A stretch of 22,735 nt of DNA from JBCCTX01 sp964468435 (GCA_964468435.1 CAYXVE010000070.1:1-22735), one strand, 5' to 3'. Positions 1-7,673 are shown, counted from the first letter of the stretch. Notes: generated by a model not told the origin, from the letters alone. Translations and numbers: made by a program.

Positions 1-25
1 TAACCATTAATTAATCAGAATTAGT

Positions 26-700
26 ATGTTAACAAGTACAGTGAAATTTGGTATAAAGCCTATCAACAGCATGCTGTTGATTTTAGGACTTGCTTTCGTA
101 TCTTGCGAACAAGTAAAAGAAGATATATTACCTCAGTCAAGTCTTGAAAGACTTGATCCAAGAACCCTTTATGCAGTTCCTGGAGACCCCATAGTGGTAA
201 ATTTGATGGAGGGAATAAATATTCCTGAACCTATAACCATTCAGATTCAAAAGAAACCCTCCGAGGGGGAGATCAAGATGGTAGCTAATAGCCTGGCAAT
301 GTATGAAATACCGTCTACCAGGGGAGGAGTTACTAACGATGACTTCGAGATATCCATCGATACAGACTCAGTTTCCTACCAATTGCCATTCAGGGTTGAG
401 ATAACAGACCGTACTGGGTATCCCTTAAGTGAACAAGGTGCAGTATATGACCGTGGAGGAATTATAAAGCCTGGTGAAACCGTTATAGTTGATGTAATGG
501 CAAATGACAGAAAAGGAGCTTCTAATTTACAGATCGAAGTGGCTCCGGATCAAGGATCAGCCATCATAACTTCTGATCAAAAGCTAGAATATACTGCGAA
601 CGAGACGTTTCTGGGCTTGGTAGATGTATTCTATAAAGTAGAATTTCCAGATGGAAGGATAGGGAGAGCTAATACGAGATTTGCCATAACTAATGAATGA
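26..700 (+). CDS. Lipoprotein with two cadherin/Ig-like domains
   Basis: Predicted lipoprotein of 224 residues. The N-terminus has Lys7 and Lys11, a hydrophobic stretch (about 16-25) and a lipobox ending FVSC, so Cys27 is the likely lipidation site. Two all-beta segments follow. The second (about 140-222) has the pattern of bacterial cadherin-like/Big_9 domains: VDVMAND, a short loop, a G.A.I stretch, LEYTAN, FLGLVDVFYKV and a final G..A strand. The first (about 48-130) looks like a diverged copy. Such domains usually act as structural or adhesive modules at the cell surface; the ligand here is unknown. The ATG at 26 is preferred over Met16 (71), because starting at Met16 would remove the basic N-region. 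A hairpin follows the gene. It lies only 25 bases from the window edge, so any upstream operon partner is not visible. The lipoprotein call is fairly firm, the domain family moderately so. Confidence 0.75.
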   Translation: MLTSTVKFGIKPINSMLLILGLAFVSCEQVKEDILPQSSLERLDPRTLYAVPGDPIVVNLMEGINIPEPITIQIQKKPSEGEIKMVANSLAMYEIPSTRGGVTNDDFEISIDTDSVSYQLPFRVEITDRTGYPLSEQGAVYDRGGIIKPGETVIVDVMANDRKGASNLQIEVAPDQGSAIITSDQKLEYTANETFLGLVDVFYKVEFPDGRIGRANTRFAITNE

Positions 701-753
701 TACCTTATTCAAGGAAGTAAACAAATATTAAACCTCGAATTTTGATAGCATCA

Positions 754-787
754 GGAGAAAGCAAGCCGAGTTTCCATTGCTTTCTCC
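754..787 (+). terminator. 11-bp perfect hairpin between lipoprotein and sigma factor
   Basis: GGAGAAAGCAA (754-764) is perfectly complementary to TTGCTTTCTCC (777-787), with a 12-nt loop. It lies 54 bases after the lipoprotein stop and 31 bases before the sigma factor start. No T-run follows the stem (the next bases are GATTATG), so it is not a textbook intrinsic terminator. It could stop lipoprotein transcription, or sit in the 5' leader of the sigma factor mRNA and affect its translation or stability. The pairing is certain; the role is inferred. Confidence 0.5.
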
Positions 788-818
788 GATTATGTTATCA
801 TAAGACTTCAATCCTTAC

Positions 819-1382
819 ATGGACACTCCTACCCTGATCAAACTTTGTATTAAACAAGACCGGAGGGCACAGAAAATGCTATTCGACCAATATAAAGGAA
901 TGATCATGGGGGTGTGTTTACGCTATGCAAAGGATCATAGTGAAGCAGAGGATATATTTCAGGAAGTGTTTATCAAAATTTTTGTTAATCTATCAAAACT
1001 CAAAGACCCTGAAGCGCTAGGAGGATGGGCTAAATCCACCGCTGTACGAACTGCTATTAATCAATACAAGAAAAGCCTTAAACATCTATATCAACATATA
1101 GAAGACAATAATCATTCAAAAGAAATGGTTGTTCAAAATGATCAGGAGATTACAGGAAGTATAGACCGGGAAATATTGTTAAAATATCTTCATGAACTGC
1201 CAGATAATCAGAGATTAGTTTTCAATTTGGTTGCGCTGGAAGGATATCAGCATAAAGAAACTGCTCAAATGCTGGGAATTACAGAAGCAAGTTCCAGGGT
1301 ATATCTGGCTCAGGCTCGTAGAAAACTACAGAAAAGAGTACTTGTTTTATTCAATCGATCCAAAGAAAACTATGAAACCTGA
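819..1382 (+). CDS. RNA polymerase sigma-70 factor, ECF subfamily
   Basis: ECF-type sigma factor of 187 residues, normal for the family. Region 2 (about 22-90) includes the FDQYKGMIMGVCLRYAKD and AEDIFQEVFIKIF helices that bind core polymerase and the -10 region. Region 4 (about 122-172) contains LPDNQRLVFNLVALEGY followed by the helix-turn-helix HKETAQMLGITEASSRVYLAQARRKL for -35 recognition. There is no region 1 or 3, as expected for ECF factors. The downstream gene starts 11 bases before this stop codon, which implies translational coupling and fits a sigma/anti-sigma pair. Target promoters cannot be told from the window. Family assignment is secure. Confidence 0.95.
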   Translation: MDTPTLIKLCIKQDRRAQKMLFDQYKGMIMGVCLRYAKDHSEAEDIFQEVFIKIFVNLSKLKDPEALGGWAKSTAVRTAINQYKKSLKHLYQHIEDNNHSKEMVVQNDQEITGSIDREILLKYLHELPDNQRLVFNLVALEGYQHKETAQMLGITEASSRVYLAQARRKLQKRVLVLFNRSKENYET

Positions 1383-2640
1383 AGACATAGATCGATTATA
1401 TCAGAAATCCTTTGAAGGATTTGAGGCAGAAGTATCTGATCAAGCCTGGAATCGGCTAAACAGGGGATTACCTCAAAAGTCAAAAAAAAAATATTTTTTC
1501 TTACTATTTCTTTTATTAATCCTTCTAAGGGTAATCTCTATTACTTACTGGGGCTTATCAATGTCTCATTCTTCAAATCATTCTACTAGCGTTGTTGCTA
1601 ATACTGATACCGCTCATTCTCCACAATCTCTTTTAAACTATCCCAATCTCAACCTCAAAATAAAAAAACTGGATTCAACTCATGCACATAAACAATTGTC
1701 TTTACCTCAAAACAAGTCTTCAATAACCATTTCACATAATTTTACTCCTTTACCTCAAACCCTTTCAGAGCAAATATCTACTACCCCCCAGTCTGATCAA
1801 ACAAATACTGAGAACACAATCACAAATAAATACTTTACAGGATTCAAATTATTGCCTACATTTTACAAACTCAGCACTGTTTCATCTAACTTCACCTTAC
1901 CTGTGTATGAACTTGGAAAACCCTCTGTGCCATCTTCTGAGCAACCTGGAAATATAGAGGCCATTTCAACTATAAGCCGACCCCGTAAAATATTTATAGA
2001 ACTCACACCGCTTTATTCCTTTCAACATATTCATCCAAACCTTCTGGATGAGCAAATAACTACTTTTCCTAATCCCGCCCCTACATTTAGTCCTAAACGG
2101 ATAGGAATCCAGTTTGCAACGGGGATTTATCAACCGCTTGGAAATAAATTCTACCTTAGGATCGGAATTAATAGCACCTATTTGAACCAGCCTATTGCAT
2201 TTGACCAGACATTCTTTGAAGGCTATGAGGTACTATCAGGAGAAAATTTATTTTCAGGGGTGAGGCTAGGTCCTTTATTTAATACCCAACAAAACAATCA
2301 GATCAATTTACAGGTATGGGATCTGGGGTTAACAAAAGCTATCGGCTATATGATAGGGCCTCAAACACGCTCAGGAAGGGTCGAAATAGGGGCAAATATA
2401 CATTTCCCCATACAAGAACGGGCACTTAAGCAAATGGAAAGAGACGATATATATACTCAAGGTAAGATATCAACCATGATTTATTTGAGTGGAAAATGGC
2501 CTATTCTCAATCTGAGAAAAAGCCAGGTAAGCTTTGGCCCCCAGTTTTCTTACAGCATCAATCCTTGGGAATTCCAAGACGCTCCTTTTTCACTAAGAGC
2601 ATACAGAGTTGGTGCTACCCTACAATACCAATTTAACTAA
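1372..2640 (+). CDS. Putative anti-sigma protein with single TM helix and C-terminal beta-barrel-like domain
   Basis: The open frame extends back to 1231, but the likely start is the ATG at 1372, which gives 422 residues and overlaps the sigma gene by 11 bases. Residues 1-40 are polar and charged, with the MKPEDIDRLYQKSFEGFE...AWNRL pattern often found in proteins encoded next to Bacteroidota ECF sigma factors. One transmembrane helix follows (about 41-60, YFFLLFLLLILLRVISITYW). Then comes a long Ser/Thr/Asn/Pro-rich linker (about 62-205) and a domain (about 206-422) of alternating aromatic and polar strands ending VGATLQYQFN, which resembles an outer-membrane beta-barrel. A cytoplasmic sigma-binding segment joined to a periplasmic or outer-membrane sensor is the likely reading, from context. 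The motif match to classical ZAS anti-sigma domains is weak, so sigma binding is inference. An A10 run lies at 1482-1491. Confidence 0.7.
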   Translation: MKPEDIDRLYQKSFEGFEAEVSDQAWNRLNRGLPQKSKKKYFFLLFLLLILLRVISITYWGLSMSHSSNHSTSVVANTDTAHSPQSLLNYPNLNLKIKKLDSTHAHKQLSLPQNKSSITISHNFTPLPQTLSEQISTTPQSDQTNTENTITNKYFTGFKLLPTFYKLSTVSSNFTLPVYELGKPSVPSSEQPGNIEAISTISRPRKIFIELTPLYSFQHIHPNLLDEQITTFPNPAPTFSPKRIGIQFATGIYQPLGNKFYLRIGINSTYLNQPIAFDQTFFEGYEVLSGENLFSGVRLGPLFNTQQNNQINLQVWDLGLTKAIGYMIGPQTRSGRVEIGANIHFPIQERALKQMERDDIYTQGKISTMIYLSGKWPILNLRKSQVSFGPQFSYSINPWEFQDAPFSLRAYRVGATLQYQFN

Positions 2641-2651
2641 AGAGAGCATGA

Positions 2652-4100
2652 TTAATACCGCTTCTTATTTCCAGCACTGCGATTACGCGATCTTTTTCTG
2701 CCTTTTTTCTGATCGTAGAATCTATCCCCTCCTTTTCTGTTGGAAGTTCCTTTTGCTCTGTCTCCGCCACCTCTTTGGACTTTCTCATTGAGATCTTGTG
2801 TGGTATTCATTTGAAACTTGTCCAGTTCATGGAGAAGCAACCTTGCGGTAAGTTCTTCTTTCGACAGGTCATCAAATTTTTCCTGGACCTTATCAAATAG
2901 TTCTGGATTGAGGTTACCATTGACTTGTTGATCCAGAATCTGCTGACACCAGTTATCTATTTTAGTGTGATAGATATCTTTAACCTCCGGGATCATTACC
3001 CGTTCGAAAGAGATATCCAGTTCTTTGACGATGCGGTCGATCTTACTTTTTTCCCGTCCATTAATGAAGGCTATAGATTTACCTTTTTTACCAGCCCTGG
3101 CTGTTCTTCCACTACGGTGGGTATAATAAGCGATATCATCAGGCAGGGAATGATGAAATACATGAGTCAGATCATCGACATCGATACCCCTTGCAGCTAC
3201 ATCTGTAGCTACTAAGACTTGTAGTTCATGCTGCTTGAAGCGGTTCATTACAATGTCGCGTTGCTTTTGGGAAAGATCTCCATGCAGCGCATCGGACTTA
3301 TAGTTTTTCTTGAGCAGTTCATCAGCCAGACTTTGTGTATCCCGCCGGGTACGGCAAAAAACTACTCCCCGCAAGTCGGGGTCTACATCCAGGAAGCGTG
3401 TCAACGCTTCTGCTTTATGAGATTGCTTGACAATGGCAAACTGATGCTCAATATTGACGTTCACTTCATTATTATTATTGAGCCTGACTTCGACAGGTTG
3501 ATCCATGTACTTTTTGACAATACGGCGAATCTCACCCGACATGGTTGCGGAAAACAACCATACCAGTTTTTCCTCTGGCGTAAAACTGAGAATTTTATCA
3601 ATTTCCTGCTTGAAGCCCATGTTGAGCATCTCATCTGCCTCATCGAGTATTACCACATCCAGTTGATCTAGTTTTACCGCTTTGCGCTGAATCAGGTCAA
3701 TCAATCTACCAGGGGTAGCGATGATGATATGCTGGGGTTTGCGCAACGCCTTGATCTGGGTAGTAATGGGCGCACCACCATACACAGCCAGTATATTCAG
3801 TCCGTCCAGATACTTACTAAATTTCTCAATCTGACCTGCAATCTGCTGTCCGAGTTCGCGCGTGGGAGCTAATATTAAGGCCTGTGTAAACTTCTCAGTA
3901 GAATCTATACGTTCTAGTAGGGGAAGACTAAATGCAGCTGTTTTTCCCGTACCTGTCTGAGCAAGACCTATAAAATCGCGATCCCCTTGTATAAGTTGGG
4001 GAATGGATTTTGTCTGAATTTCACTTGGTGTTTCAAAACCCAGCTCTTCAATTCCTTTCAAAACCTCGTCTGAAAGACCTAAGTGCTTAAATGATTCCAA
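2652..4100 (-). CDS. DEAD-box ATP-dependent RNA helicase
   Basis: Superfamily 2 RNA helicase of 482 residues. Visible motifs, in order: Q motif GFETPSEIQ (21-29), Walker A AQTGTGKT (47-54), PTREL (79-83), TPGR (129-132), DEAD (153-156), SAT (184-186), VVFCRTRR (246-253), VATDVAARGID (297-307) and HRSGRTARAG (328-337). The last ~40 residues are a basic Gly/Arg/Lys-rich tail typical of RNA-binding extensions in Bacteroidota DEAD-box proteins; no DbpA-type RNA-binding domain is clear. Likely roles are ribosome assembly or RNA unwinding at low temperature, from the family. The start is TTG at 4098-4100. The frame stays open upstream but has no nearby ATG, and the MESFKHLGLSDEVL N-terminus fits the family. 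It converges on the barrel gene with an 11-base gap. Confidence 0.93.
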   Translation of the reverse strand: MESFKHLGLSDEVLKGIEELGFETPSEIQTKSIPQLIQGDRDFIGLAQTGTGKTAAFSLPLLERIDSTEKFTQALILAPTRELGQQIAGQIEKFSKYLDGLNILAVYGGAPITTQIKALRKPQHIIIATPGRLIDLIQRKAVKLDQLDVVILDEADEMLNMGFKQEIDKILSFTPEEKLVWLFSATMSGEIRRIVKKYMDQPVEVRLNNNNEVNVNIEHQFAIVKQSHKAEALTRFLDVDPDLRGVVFCRTRRDTQSLADELLKKNYKSDALHGDLSQKQRDIVMNRFKQHELQVLVATDVAARGIDVDDLTHVFHHSLPDDIAYYTHRSGRTARAGKKGKSIAFINGREKSKIDRIVKELDISFERVMIPEVKDIYHTKIDNWCQQILDQQVNGNLNPELFDKVQEKFDDLSKEELTARLLLHELDKFQMNTTQDLNEKVQRGGGDRAKGTSNRKGGDRFYDQKKGRKRSRNRSAGNKKRY

Positions 4101-4396
4101 ATAATGTTTTTTTACAATTAAGTTGTAAATATCGTGAAAATATTTGAGAACTTTGCAATGAGTTATATCAATATAGCAGATTCAGATTCTGAAAAAAAAT
4201 CCGGCTCTTAGATAGAAAATAATTTTCGTGGAATCGATTAGCCTTCATCCAAGCGTACTTAGGACGCATTTTTCTCATTTGAGGGACCTTCGTCGTGGTC
4301 ATAAGGTGCAAACTAAAAGGAGAATTTATAGATAGGTAGTCTATAAGGGTAACCGGTAACCAGAGAGTAACCTTTCGCTTCGAAGATGGAGACATC
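4101..4396. other. Intergenic region between DUF2490 gene and helicase
   Basis: About 296 bases with no convincing gene. A 79-codon open frame on the minus strand (4168-4407) overlaps the end of the DUF2490 gene by 11 bases, but it has no recognisable motif and an unconvincing composition, so it is not called. The region must carry the helicase promoter on the minus strand. I found no clear TTTG / TAnnTTTG pair there. A cluster of GTAACC repeats is listed separately. Confidence 0.4.
4348..4372. repeat. Three GTAACC direct repeats
   Basis: GTAACC occurs at 4349-4354, 4356-4361 and 4367-4372. The first two belong to a tandem pair of GGTAACC heptamers. The cluster lies just downstream of the DUF2490 stop on the minus strand. 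It may be a protein-binding site or chance; no function can be assigned. Confidence 0.3.
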
Positions 4397-5095
4397 TCAA
4401 AACGCATGATGCAAACTTATCTGCAATTGCGTTTTGCTCCAGTTGTCAGTTGTTTGCTGCATAGCTCCCAGCTGTATTCGAAGCCCTTCAAGCAAGCTAT
4501 ACCCCACAGCACCATAGGTGCGGTTGCGGTCAAAGACCTCGACATCACGGCCATCGCCGATTTTTTTCTGCCCATTGATAAATAATTCATTGTACAAAGC
4601 CAGGTAAATCGCTCCTGGCGTGAGATCTTTCTGGTTGAGGGGAACATTTAGGAAGATATTATATCTGTAGCGGGTACGGAAATCCTGGTCTTCTACCCAG
4701 CGTTGTTCATAACGAAAACGATGAGTAAGGTAAAATCTACCTCCTACCTGATGGGGAATCAGCGCTTCCTGATAGATGCGGTTTTCATGTACCGTACCAG
4801 AACCCTCACCAAACTCTCCCGTGTGAATACTTGCATATCCCAGGGTAAATTTTGCGTTAGCATCGGATGGTGCAAAGGTGAGTCCTCCTCTTAGGAGCAG
4901 TTGTTCCAGGTCTCCTATAATATCCCAGTTACGAAACTGAGCATCTCCCTGAAAGCCCCAGTTGCTCTCACCTATTGTAGTATTCCAGAAATACATGTAC
5001 CAGGCACCCAACTGAGAATCATCTATCTGGCTTCGTAATTGCTGCGGGTAACCATACAGCAATACGAATACAATTAGTAAAGGATACTTCTGCAT
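4397..5095 (-). CDS. DUF2490 outer-membrane beta-barrel protein
   Basis: 232-residue protein with a signal peptide (about 1-23, hydrophobic core LLIVFVLLYGY, probable cleavage after RSQ). The mature part begins QLGAWYMYFWNTTIG, a typical DUF2490 N-terminus. It then runs as repeated amphipathic strands: GFQGDAQFRNWD, LLRGGLTFAP, FTLGYASIHTG, an ENRIYQEALIPH...FYLTHRFRYEQRW core, FRTRYRYNIFLNVPLN and YLALYNELFIN. It ends LQISLHHAF, with a terminal Phe as in outer-membrane barrels. The family's function is unknown; many members are annotated simply as DUF2490. A -7-like box and two TGTGA...TCACA palindromes lie directly upstream, which suggests control by a Crp/Fnr-type regulator. Confidence 0.88.
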   Translation of the reverse strand: MQKYPLLIVFVLLYGYPQQLRSQIDDSQLGAWYMYFWNTTIGESNWGFQGDAQFRNWDIIGDLEQLLLRGGLTFAPSDANAKFTLGYASIHTGEFGEGSGTVHENRIYQEALIPHQVGGRFYLTHRFRYEQRWVEDQDFRTRYRYNIFLNVPLNQKDLTPGAIYLALYNELFINGQKKIGDGRDVEVFDRNRTYGAVGYSLLEGLRIQLGAMQQTTDNWSKTQLQISLHHAF

Positions 5096-5124
5096 AATCG
5101 GATTAATGTCGCCCTGTATGATAA

Positions 5125-5132
5125 CAAAATTA
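5125..5132 (-). promoter_or_regulatory. -7 promoter box of the DUF2490 gene
   Basis: Read on the minus strand this is TAATTTTG, a perfect match to the Bacteroidota -7 consensus TAnnTTTG. It lies 29 bases before the start codon, giving a leader of roughly 20-25 nt. No TTTG -33 box is found about 20 bases upstream. That is consistent with an activator-dependent promoter, since a CRP-like site occupies that position. Confidence 0.45.
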
Positions 5133-5146
5133 TGTGATGATTCACA
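5133..5146. promoter_or_regulatory. TGTGA-N4-TCACA palindrome
   Basis: A perfect inverted repeat, TGTGA TGAT TCACA, between the -7 box and the larger CRP-like site. The 4-base spacer is shorter than the classical 6. Its position inside the promoter spacer would suit a repressor or a second dimer of the same regulator. The pairing is seen; binding is inferred. Confidence 0.35.
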
Positions 5147-5153
5147 GAATTAA

Positions 5154-5169
5154 TGTGAGTTTGATCACA
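5154..5169. promoter_or_regulatory. CRP-like operator TGTGA-N6-TCACA
   Basis: TGTGA GTTTGA TCACA is an exact match to the core of the Crp/Fnr-family consensus TGTGA-N6-TCACA. Its centre lies about 43 bases upstream of the start point implied by the -7 box at 5125-5132, close to the class II activator position near -41.5. It therefore probably activates the DUF2490 gene. No Crp/Fnr gene is present in the window. Confidence 0.5.
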
Positions 5170-5390
5170 AGCCTAGTACTGGGAGGCAAATAGAGGATTA
5201 TAACTACCCCCAAAATCCAGACCACAAAACGTGAATCAAACGGAGTAGTATCTATGATGTAGTTCATAAATCCCTTACCCGTAATTGACTGTAATTGGCT
5301 TATCAATCTATAGCTGATACATCCAGATGGCTGAACCGGAAATTCACTTTCGATAGTGAAAATAGAGAAGAACAATAATTAAGGAATATA

Positions 5391-5780
5391 TTAACTAGCT
5401 GCTTCGGGTATAGCACCAAGTTGCTGCATCAACATCATGGTATCTACGACCATATCATGTGCCACAATTTTCCCATCTCTCATGTGATAGCTAATGAATC
5501 CCGGAATAGAAACCGTATTTTCACTAGCAGGAATGCCATGAAACTCGGCTTTATGAGTACCGATGAACGTAAACGAAACAGATACCTTATCATCCTCAGC
5601 GATGATTTCTTTAGGTTCCAGTTTGTATCCTGGAAAGGAAGCTTCAAATACCTGAATGTGCTGTTTTAGCTCCATATCTTCATCAGAGATGTATTTGTCT
5701 ATCAACTCTTGTGTTTTAGGTTTTCTACTCAGATCTTCGAAATACTGTTGAATAATGTGCTTGTTGTTTTCTGCTTGCAT
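5391..5780 (-). CDS. SnoaL-like / NTF2-fold ester cyclase family protein
   Basis: 129-residue single-domain protein of the SnoaL-like (NTF2-fold) family. Diagnostic features are the N-terminal helix NNKHIIQQYFEDL, the strand SVSFTFIGTHKAEFHGIPASENTV, YHMRDGKIVAHDMVVDTM and the C-terminal MQQLGAIPE. These match small ester cyclase-type proteins, where GTH..EF.GIP and the final QLG are the usual signature. The substrate is unknown; many relatives have no known enzyme activity. The gene lies 88 bases downstream of an AraC-type regulator on the same strand and may be co-transcribed with it or controlled by it. The ATG at 5780 is the natural start. Confidence 0.85.
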   Translation of the reverse strand: MQAENNKHIIQQYFEDLSRKPKTQELIDKYISDEDMELKQHIQVFEASFPGYKLEPKEIIAEDDKVSVSFTFIGTHKAEFHGIPASENTVSIPGFISYHMRDGKIVAHDMVVDTMMLMQQLGAIPEAAS

Positions 5781-5868
5781 GGCAAATAGATTATAAGGTT
5801 GAAGAATAATGTAGGATAAAAATACTCTCTTGCCTCTACTTTCTATTGTAAAAAACGGACTTCATACA

Positions 5869-6687
5869 TCAAGCAGGACTCAATTCAACCTCTACTTCTC
5901 TATTTTCCCTGATCTGTAAAGCAGGACTTTTACCGTAAAACTCCTTGTAATCTTTGATAAAATGTGCCTGATCATAATAAGCGTTTTGATCCAGAAAGCT
6001 CCGCCATGAACCATGTGTCCCCTGAGTTAAGCATAGATTCACGTAGCTAAACCGTTTGAGGCGGGCAAAATATTTGGGATTGATCCCCATACGGGATTTG
6101 AAGCATCTCCTAAGTTGCCTGGGACCTATAAACAATTGGTTTGCCAGATCATCCATCCGGATCATGCCCCGATGCTCAAGAATGATATTTGCAGCCTGAT
6201 CAGCAATTTTCAACTCATTTCCCACCCTCCTGAGTCTGTTTAGTAAAAAAGCGTCCAGGATGAGTCTTTTCTCCATAGGAAAAGAGGCCTGGGCTAATTG
6301 TTCTGCGATCACAGCTGTCTCTTTGCCAAGAATATCCGTCAAATCTATCCTTTTATCCATGATTTCCAAGGGATTGGGAATAGCAAATAGACTCCTGAAT
6401 GCAGCATTGTGAAAAATAATCCCCACCATGCCAATAGTTCCTGACAGATGAAGCATATATGCCTTTGAGGATTGGCCACATAAAAAGTGTTGGGGAGGGG
6501 TCGTTTTCGAATTCGAGGAATTTGAAACCTGATAGGGATCGCCATAATTAAACACCATGGCGAAACATCCATTTGCATGGCTGGTGATCGTAAATGGAGT
6601 TTCCAGTTTATGTTCAGATTCCCAGATATAATAAGAAACTACATAATCTAGCAATTGGGGAGATGGGGCAAACTTTTTGTAATACAT
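5869..6687 (-). CDS. AraC-family transcriptional regulator with DUF6597 N-terminal domain
   Basis: 272-residue regulator. The N-terminal part (about 1-150) begins YYKKFAPSPQLLDYVVSYYIWES, the pattern of the DUF6597 sensory domain in Bacteroidota AraC proteins. The C-terminal part (about 165-260) holds the two AraC helix-turn-helix units: MDDLANQLFIGPRQLRRCFKSRMGINPKYFARLKRF, then AYYDQAHFIKDYKEFYGKSP. The inducer is not known. Neighbours on the same strand are the SnoaL-like gene downstream and, 113 bases upstream, the glutamine amidotransferase gene. The AraC call is secure; targets are inference. Confidence 0.93.
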   Translation of the reverse strand: MYYKKFAPSPQLLDYVVSYYIWESEHKLETPFTITSHANGCFAMVFNYGDPYQVSNSSNSKTTPPQHFLCGQSSKAYMLHLSGTIGMVGIIFHNAAFRSLFAIPNPLEIMDKRIDLTDILGKETAVIAEQLAQASFPMEKRLILDAFLLNRLRRVGNELKIADQAANIILEHRGMIRMDDLANQLFIGPRQLRRCFKSRMGINPKYFARLKRFSYVNLCLTQGTHGSWRSFLDQNAYYDQAHFIKDYKEFYGKSPALQIRENREVEVELSPA

Positions 6688-6800
6688 GGCTACATGAATA
6701 TACTAACAAAGAATTACCTCTATAATATATGGTTTCCCTACCAAAAATGAAAATGGAAGCCAAAGTAAGAATTCTAATATTTCCCAAGTAGATAGACTGA

Positions 6801-7556
6801 TCAGAAAGGGGCAGGCTGATGGATCATGTTTACAAAGTTTCCGATAATACAGTTGGCATCGAATGTATCTTCCAATAAATTGATAAATTCGTTATATGCC
6901 TCTTCATGATCAAAATATTTATGCTTATAAGTTTTGACGCGATTTTCCAACTCTTCGCACCTGATTTCCGGGTGAAACTGGAAAGCATAAAAGGGTGTAT
7001 TTATTACTTTGAATGCATGTATAGGACAGCGATCCGATGAAGCCAGTATTACACAATCAGGTGGTAATTCTACCGTACTTTTGATATGACCACTTACTGC
7101 GGAAAATATAGCGGGAAAATCCTGAAATAATGGATCTTGCTTGGCTACCCGTGTCAGTTGAATGGGATATACGCCTAGTTCAGCCCTTTCCGGATCAATA
7201 GCTATCTTCCCTCCTAATGCCATGGAGGCGATCATGAATCCTCCGCAGGATAACAGAGAAGGTTTCTTTACTTTAATCGCGTACGCGATCAAGTCATTCA
7301 GTGATGGAAGGAAGGGAAACTGATCTTCAGGTAATTCTATTGTATCACTGGAATCATCAGACATACCCCCGATAATCATCGCATCATAAGAATCGATGAG
7401 TTGCGGATCGAAAAAAGATTTTCGGTATACATCCAGGGTCTGAAAGTGCTCATCTGTCAATCCCGAAAGCTCGACAAAACTATTTCTTTCCGGTCTAAGG
7501 GCTTCAGGATCTTTGCGTATCTGAATGAGCAGGATATTTGGACACAAATTAGTCAT
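6801..7556 (-). CDS. Class I glutamine amidotransferase-like protein
   Basis: 251 residues with the class I (GATase1) fold as seen in GMP synthase-like proteins. MIIGGMSDD (60-68) gives the first loop. LLSCGGFMIASMALGG (101-116) is the nucleophile elbow, with Cys104 as the likely catalytic cysteine. VSGHIKSTVELP (154-165) follows, and FQFHPEI (192-198) supplies His195 and Glu197. The triad is therefore intact, although the elbow reads SCGGF rather than the usual GxCxGxQ. No partner synthase domain is fused, so the acceptor of the ammonia, or a peptidase-like role, is unknown. The gene is divergent from the L-lactate permease gene with 117 bases between them; I saw no clear promoter consensus in that gap. 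Confidence 0.85.
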   Translation of the reverse strand: MTNLCPNILLIQIRKDPEALRPERNSFVELSGLTDEHFQTLDVYRKSFFDPQLIDSYDAMIIGGMSDDSSDTIELPEDQFPFLPSLNDLIAYAIKVKKPSLLSCGGFMIASMALGGKIAIDPERAELGVYPIQLTRVAKQDPLFQDFPAIFSAVSGHIKSTVELPPDCVILASSDRCPIHAFKVINTPFYAFQFHPEIRCEELENRVKTYKHKYFDHEEAYNEFINLLEDTFDANCIIGNFVNMIHQPAPF

Positions 7557-7673
7557 ATCAATTGTAATATATATGGATTATCAGAAAGTTCATTAGTACA
7601 AGCTTCCCACAACATTTTACTACCTAAATTTCTTTTATTAGATTATGGTATAGACTACTAAATCTACGACTAT

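Larger units (their letters stand above)
5096..5390. other. Intergenic region with promoter and CRP-like sites
   Basis: 295 bases between the DUF2490 gene and the SnoaL-like gene. The end nearest DUF2490 holds the promoter element and the palindromes listed separately. A 77-codon minus-strand frame (5142-5375) ends in a hydrophobic segment, but it matches nothing I recognise and runs across the palindromes, so it is not called a gene. Nothing else is apparent. Confidence 0.4.

Noticed and set aside
1231..1371. N-terminal extension of the anti-sigma/barrel frame into the sigma gene
   Set aside because: It would overlap the conserved sigma region 4 by about 150 bases; the ATG at 1372 gives a normal short overlap and a sensible N-terminus.
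3228..3671. 147-codon plus-strand frame
   Set aside because: Lies wholly antisense to the DEAD-box helicase, whose motifs are intact; a shadow frame.
4168..4407. 79-codon minus-strand frame overlapping the end of the DUF2490 gene
   Set aside because: No recognisable domain, unusual composition, no plausible start signal; most likely chance in an intergenic region.
5142..5375. 77-codon minus-strand frame with a hydrophobic C-terminus
   Set aside because: Unrecognised and crosses the CRP-like palindromes of the DUF2490 promoter; a chance frame or at most an unplaceable remnant.
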